Below are positions 58,250 to 64,000 of a stretch of 64,000 nucleotides of DNA, piece by piece (positions within the stretch are counted from its first letter, which is position 1; each line of letters begins with the position of its first letter). The notes beneath the pieces are model-generated. The model did no database searches. It was not told the DNA's origin and saw only the letters and a list, made by a program, of their open reading frames with translations. A program made the translations under genes and the position numbers. This stretch comes from Eleginops maclovinus (taxonomy: Eukaryota; Chordata; Actinopteri; Perciformes; Eleginopidae), in NCBI RefSeq assembly GCF_036324505.1, contig NC_086367.1:22436578-22500577 (forward strand), read 5' to 3'.

Positions 58250-58585
58250 AACTATGAAAGCTCATTTTCGGGTTCATATCAGTATGTAGTGTACACACTC
58301 TGACATGTCTCCATGCTTCAATGTTCAAAAGCTCTTTATGTTTCTCATACTGCCTGTGCTGCAGCACCTCTTTTCACCCTCTGTCTGAAACCAGAGCCCA
58401 GTCTGCTCTGATTGGTTAGCTGGCTGGCTGGTTAGATGTTCCGCCCCTTAGCCTATCACGTACAATGTGTTGGAGCGCTAGCCAATAGAAGCGCGAGTGT
58501 TTCTATAGGATTTTAGTCTTTGCAGACCATTTACATGCACACAAACCTATAGAACACACTACAGGAAAGGGAAAACACTTTTAGA
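58250..58585 (+). mobile_element. Short dispersed element, CCAAT/GC-box family, copy 7 (longest)
   Basis: Runs from GCTCATTTTCGGGTTCATAT through GAAACCAGAGCCCAGTCTGC, TTCCGCCCCTTAGCCTATCA and GACCATTTACATGCAC to ACACACTACAGGAAAGG. It is the fullest plus-strand copy. Confidence 0.8.
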
Positions 58586-59539
58586 GCCACACTGTTGCAC
58601 TGTGTGATATTGAGTTTACCTAAGTGCCACTGCACTTTTCTAACACTCTACTGAAACTCTATCTAATGCCAGCTATTACCTGGATTTCTTTGCTCCTAAA
58701 GTGTGGTTATGGTCGAGAAAGATATCACGGTGTGACCATCATTTTGCAACTGGTGCTTCATTAAAGTCAAGGGGCTCTGAAGCAAGTTTAGCAGGACCAA
58801 ACTTCTCTTAGGAATTGTGTTTCATTTGGTCCAACATCTCTGCAGGTCCACACAGACAGGTGCATTATGGGTAAGGAGTGAGGGTTCGAAACAGAAAGAA
58901 AAAGCATGTCCTTGTTGCAACGTTTCGGACTACCTCCAGAATGTATTGGGGTTTTCTTTGGCCCATGTGTAACCATCACACCAAGACAATCAGGTCAAAG
59001 CGTTTTCCCAATCCTGAGAGAGGATTCAAAGAGACAAACCGAGGAACAGACAAACCAAAGGACAAAGTCAACAACACGTTTAATAGAAACTGCACATTTA
59101 AAGAAGCAAACTTCCAACGAAAGCACTCAAACAATCACACACATGTTGGTCATACATAATGAATGAGGAGTTAAGGCTTTAAATATGTATTCCTATTGTT
59201 TTACAAACATTTGCAACTGAAAGGATGAGAAACAACCCCCCCCCCCCCCCCCGGCTCTTTATCTCTGCTTTCAGCCTCTTTTTACTCCTGTTTTTTATTT
59301 CCTGTCTCCGTCTCACACAATCCCTCTCTCTTCCTCCGTTCCTTTGTCTTCATCCTCTCCCTCCTCTTCATCCTCTCATCGTCTTTCTCTCTCTGGCAGA
59401 CGGAGAAGGATGATGGGTTTGTTGCCGTAGTAACTCCTCCATTCAGCCTCTCTCTCTCTCTCTTTCTCTCTCCCCCCTCTCTCTCTCTGTCTCTCTCCCT
59501 GTGTGTGTTGGCACCAGCAGCATCACCCGATGACGACAC

Positions 59540-59592
<53 letters not shown>

Positions 59593-60279
59593 ACAGTTTT
59601 CCCACGTCGAAATGATTTAGTTTTGTCTGTTAGGAAACAAAATGAGACTAGACAACATGAACACCACACCTCCTCCCTCCCTCGCTCCCTCCCTCCCTCC
59701 CTCCCTCCCTCCGTCCCTCCATCATCTTCCCTCCGTCTGTCCGCCATGCTCGCTCGCATGTTGATTACACACAGCAGCAGAAAAGACAACAGACGAGTAA
59801 AAACAAATGAATCGAGCCTCACAATTATCGCCCTGCCGTCGAGTCTGTGTTTTTTCTCCTGTTGGAGCGGCTGTTTGTTGTTTCAATCGAGATGAGATGA
59901 AACATTATTGAGCGTGGTCGGAAGATGGAGAAAATGACCTGATGCACAAACTGGAGACGGAGGATAAACTGGCAAGATGTGGCACGTTAAAAATGAGAAT
60001 CAGCCCAAAAATAAAGACAAGTCGGGTTGTATTTTTAGATTCTGTCTGAGTTTTATTTAGGTTCTTATCTCCTGTTGATGATCTCATAATGTTTCCCAAC
60101 CACAAAAACAAAAGCAATCAATCTTCTAATGCTTAAAAAATTGTGTAGGGCTGCACAAGTAATCATCATTTTAGCACAGTTGCAAAATAAAGACAACATA
60201 TGTGTGGAAAATACCAATTTGAATGAGATATTGTGAAAGTGTTTCAATCTCCCGGCCTACGAATCATACCCTACCGACT
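58586..60279. other. Downstream DNA with pyrimidine and CA tracts
   Basis: CT-rich 59446-59500, CA 59536-59590, (CCCT)n 59671-59720, C-run 59237-59252. No coding gene. Confidence 0.5.
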
Positions 60280-60615
60280 CAAAGAGGACATATTCTGCTC
60301 CTTTACAGCTTCATATCAGTGTGTAGTGTCTCTCCTGGGACATGTCTCCATGCTCTGTGTCTCTCCTGGGACATGTCTCCATGCTCTGTGTCTCTCCTGG
60401 GACATGTCTCCATGCTTTAATGTTCAGAAAGCTCTTTATGTTTCTCATACTGCCTGTGCTGCAGCACCTCTTTTCACCCTCTGTCTGAAACCAGCGCCCA
60501 GTCTGCTCTGATTGGTTAACTGTTGTGATTGGTCAACCGCTTGGAGATGTCCCGCCCCTTAGCCTATCACATGCAAGTGTTACATAGTGACATAGGCGTT
60601 TCAGGAAAGAGCCCC
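60280..60615 (+). mobile_element. Short dispersed element, CCAAT/GC-box family, copy 8
   Basis: Shows the left terminus AAAGAGGACATATTCTGCTC, similar to the reverse complement of the other end in copy 2, which supports terminal inverted repeats. It contains a 31-bp tandem triplication at 60326-60418 and ends after TCCCGCCCCTTAGCCTATCA. Confidence 0.8.
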
Positions 60616-61634
60616 AAATATCTATTTAAACCCATTTTGCAGTAATGCATTTTTATTCAACCATCCATTTCCCAAAAACTACACCTATCAAAGTAATAAC
60701 ATCTCTGAAATGGACCGATCCAAGAACACTAAAAGAGAGCCCACCTGTTTTCTTTGAAACGAGGACTGCTTTAAGGAAAACTGCACACCTGTAATTACAT
60801 TTGAAGTCCATATGAAAGTGTTAAGGTGTGTTAGTTTTAACTCCAGATTAAGAAGTGTTCAGATAAATACTTCCTCGTTAAAGGAAAAAACACGTATTGT
60901 GTAATTTTTGCAAACATCTGGTCTGAGCTGTAAACTGAAAAGATCTATATTTGTTTCTATAAGTGAAGCCAGAGCCCAGAGGGCTTTTCTACCGGAAGCT
61001 CAAAGTTCATGAAGTACCTGGAACCTGAACCCATTTAGATGCAGCAGTTTTGCACTGATATGGGCAGAGAACAGAGTGGGCTGCACCTGAAAGGCCCTTA
61101 TCTTTCACAACTCGTTCTTAATGGAGGGCCGTTCCACATTACAGCAGGAGTAGAGAAAGAGAAGCTTCAGGGTACATTATTTACATTAAATTCATTAAGG
61201 CTCTTCACATGGACGCACGCCTGCCCTGCTTTTACAGCCACGCTTTATTCATCAACATGTTTCCATTTTGAGGCTGAACATCTCGTAATGTGTCCGGCGG
61301 GTTATCCAACTCTGAATACTCCCCACTCTTTTCCCTACACTCAGAACTGTAATGCAAAACCTTGATTAGTTGCAAAGTTGTGTTGTTAAGTTCTACTCTG
61401 GTCATTCTTTCCTCAAACTCACCAGAAAATATAATACCCTATGATTTAACCGGAAGGTAAGTAATAAGCTTTGTTCCATACATCTGTACTTCAAAGTTTA
61501 TACATTGCTTTACGGAGCAACTAACCGAAATAGAGATGAGATGTGAGGAAGTCCGAGTCCCTGAGGTTAGATAATAATGTACAGTATATACCCAGAGGTA
61601 ACTGTTGAGCAGGAAATACAATATAAAGTGTGAA
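60616..61634. other. Downstream DNA, nothing recognised
   Basis: No coding ORF or repeat boundaries. Confidence 0.45.
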
Positions 61635-61770
61635 GGACGATACGATACAATCTGATACCGTACACACTGTTGGATACAATAAGTTACAATACGTTTTGAT
61701 TTGATACGATAGAACATGATATGAAGCTACACGATACAATATGAAACGATAGGATTTGATAGAATAGGAG
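61635..61770. repeat. Degenerate GATAC-type repeat
   Basis: CGATACGATACAAT, GATACAATAAGTTACAATAC and ACGATACAATATGAAACGAT, an imperfect pentamer repeat. Confidence 0.75.
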
Positions 61771-62620
61771 ACGGTAATACTTTATTGTCAGTTCAAGTCT
61801 GACATTTGAGGGGAACCGAAAGACACTTTTCATCACTGCAGCTTTTAGTTTTACATTTCCACACGACTCTGTTTTTATACACGTAAAGACTGTTCAAATA
61901 CTGCTGCCTTATGCTCAATCCAACACTGCCCTTCACTGCCTCTCCTGTTCTTCTGGTTGGATGCTGTCTGCTTCTCGTTGTCCGTGCAATGAAAATAAAG
62001 TTGAACACAATAAATAAAGTCCTATCTACTCTGATCTTAAATGTTTACCATGAGGGATCGGGTTAAAGTCTTGTTCGTTTTAAACTGACTGGAACAATTA
62101 GCTGTCTGCAAGGATGGAAGTCAATCTGATCTGAACACTGATGATGGTTTCACTCTGATAAAAGATCAACAGTTTTGCAGGTCGTTTGTGATATAAGACA
62201 GGAAAAAAATCCCCGGTTGACTCCTTTAAAACATAAAGAGCTGTCAGGACGGAGGAGAAGTGTTTCTCTGAGTGACGGAGATGTTTCTCCTCTTGGCCTT
62301 TCTCTCCTTTCTCCCTCCGTTTAAAACAAAGCGCTGGCTGCTGTCAATCACTCGGTAATAGCCGGCGAAGGAGAGGCGGCGAAGGTCGTTATGACTCCAT
62401 GAAGCGTCTGCTTGCGAGCTGATTGGCTGAATTAGTCACAGTAATCGTTAGCGGCCTGCGCTTCAGACAGGACTCTTAATGTCTCTGTATTAGCACTAAT
62501 GGAATGCAATTTCTCCCTTTCTGCTCTCCATCACCCCAACCGGCCACGATCTCGGGGGCACCTCCGGACCGTCGTCTAGGTAACAGCAATCACGTGCCGA
62601 CGCCTCCTTCCTCTTCCTTC
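61771..62620. other. Downstream DNA; candidate conserved block begins ~62380
   Basis: 61780-62010 may be a retroelement tail (ACTTTATTGTCAGTTC at one end, AATAAAG at the other). 62380-62520 is complex with TTAGCACTAATGGAATGCAA. Confidence 0.4.
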
Positions 62621-62670
62621 CTCCTCCTCCTCCTCCTCCTCCTCCTCCTCCTCCTCCTCCTCCTCCTCCT
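62621..62670. repeat. (CTC)n trinucleotide tract
   Basis: About 16 CCT units. Confidence 0.97.
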
Positions 62671-63187
62671 CTTCTTCAGTGAGACAGAGAGTAAATTAGA
62701 GATGGCTCTTAATAAGAGTCCTGGTGCTAAAGGAAAATGACCAATATTCCTCCTCAGGCAGGGAAATGATTTGAGCCGCAGCCAGTTTTTTGTGCAGAAG
62801 CAGCGGGGGAGATTAGCTCGATTAAGGCCAAATCAGACCTGCTTCCAATTTGATGAGAGAAGAAGAAGATAATGGCTCTCAGATTGGTTTCTCATGCAGC
62901 TCCGGCCTTCACTCGGGGAATTAAACCACTCTTTGTCTCTCCGGCTCGCAGGGTGACTCCACTCCCCCGACCAATCAGAGACGCTGGCTGCTAAATTAGA
63001 AATCTAATATAACCTTTTCTCTTATGAATTACCTTCATCTCCGACGGGGTCTCATTAGCAGACCCATCGTCCTGGGGGGTTCAAGATGGCTGCAGGAAAT
63101 AGTGATTCCTGATCCAGGTCTCTGTTAGTCTCTGACACATCAGCGGAGCTTCGGAGAAAACACAGTTTAACGGCATGAAACCAAAGC
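62671..63187. other. Candidate conserved non-coding block
   Basis: Non-repetitive, with homeodomain-like TAATTA/ATTAG words (for example TCTCATTAGCAGACC near 63050). No ORF. Confidence 0.35.
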
Positions 63188-64000
63188 TGTTCCGTAACCT
63201 TCCTCAAGGTTCCTTAACATTTGTTACTGTTCCTTACTGTTCCTTATTGTTCCTTAATGTTCCTCACTGTTCCTCACTGTCCTTACTTTCCTTACTGTTC
63301 CTTATTGTTCCTTAACGTTCCTCACTGTTCCTCACTGTCCTTACTTTCCTTACTGTTCCTTAACGTTCCTTAATGTTCCTCACTGTTCCTCACTGTTCCT
63401 CACTGTCCTTACTTTCCTTACTGTTCCTTATTGTTCCTTAACGTTCCTCACTGTTCCTCACTGTCCTTACTTTCCTTACTGTTCCTTAACGTTCCTTACT
63501 GTTCCTTAACGTTGCTCACTTTCCTTACTGTTCCTTACTTTTCCTTAGTGTTCCTTAATTTTCCTCATTGTTCCTTAACGTTCTTTAATATTCCTTACTG
63601 TTCCTTAATGTTCCTTAACGTTCCTCACTGTTCCTTAATGTTCCTCACTGTTCCTTAACGTTCCTTAATGTTCCTTAACGTTCCTCACTGTTCCTTAATT
63701 TTCCTCACTGTTCCTTAACGTTCCTTACTGTTCCTTAACATTCCTCACTGTTCTTTAACATTCCTTACTGTTTTTCACTGTTCCTTAACGTTCCTCACTG
63801 TTCCTTAACGTTCCTTACTGTTCCTTAATTTTCCTCACTGTTCCTTAACATTCCTTACTGTTCCTTAACATTCCTTACTGTTCCTTAACGTTCCTTACTG
63901 TTCCTTAATTTTCCTCACTGATCCTTAATTTTCCTCACTGTTCCTTACTTTTCCTCACTGTTCCTTAACATTCCTTACTGTTCCTTAATGTTCCTTACTT
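63188..64000. repeat. 10-bp minisatellite, ~80 units, continues past window
   Basis: The unit is TTCCTTAACG with variants TTCCTTACTG, TTCCTCACTG, TTCCTTAATG and TTCCTTAATT. Variants alternate in a semi-regular order, suggesting higher-order units. Confidence 0.97.

Noticed and set aside
63431..63658. Leu/Ser/Phe-rich ORF (MFLNVPHCS-type repeats)
   Set aside because: It is a reading of the 10-bp minisatellite. There is no gene context.

Overview
This window is vertebrate nuclear DNA, almost certainly from a ray-finned (teleost) fish. It has many long (CA)n/(TG)n microsatellites, short introns, and dispersed repeats of types common in teleosts: tRNA-headed SINE-like elements, hAT-type elements, a Gypsy-type solo LTR and short inverted-repeat elements. 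Only one protein-coding gene can be supported. It is on the + strand and runs from 14532 to 46305: protein kinase D1 (prkd1).

Reading across splice junctions, I assembled 21 coding exons, all with GT-AG introns and matching phases. Together they encode 909 residues, close to the roughly 912 residues of mammalian PRKD1. The domain order is: N-terminal region with an 11-Gly run (exon 1), ubiquitin-like/dimerisation region (exons 1-2), C1a zinc finger (exons 3-4), linker with a 24-nt microexon (exon 5), C1b zinc finger (exons 6-7), acidic linker (exon 8), PH domain (exons 9-12), kinase domain (exons 14-20) and a C-terminal tail ending in a PDZ-type motif (exon 21). The kinase-critical residues are all present, so the gene looks intact.

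Layout: 1-14.5 kb is 5' intergenic DNA with an 8-bp-TSD hAT element, a solo LTR, two fold-back elements, microsatellites and a CpG-rich patch. 14.5-25.3 kb is exon 1 and the 10.5-kb intron 1. 25.3-33.9 kb holds exons 2-12, including tight clusters with introns under 100 bp. 35.4-46.3 kb holds exons 13-21. 46.3-64 kb has no recognisable coding gene: it may contain a long 3' UTR (last candidate poly(A) signal near 52190), then repeats, compound TG/GA arrays, stretches that look like conserved non-coding DNA, and a decamer minisatellite running off the window end.

I found no new gene system. The more notable features are: (i) splice sites in or beside long dinucleotide repeats at three kinase-region exons; (ii) a microexon followed by a NAGNAG acceptor between the two C1 domains; (iii) a dispersed short-element family carrying CCAAT and GC boxes, one copy just upstream of exon 2; (iv) a minisatellite that looks like amplification of a transposon end; and (v) several palindromes and motif clusters in non-coding DNA. 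No homology search was possible, so family names rest on recalled protein and repeat sequences.
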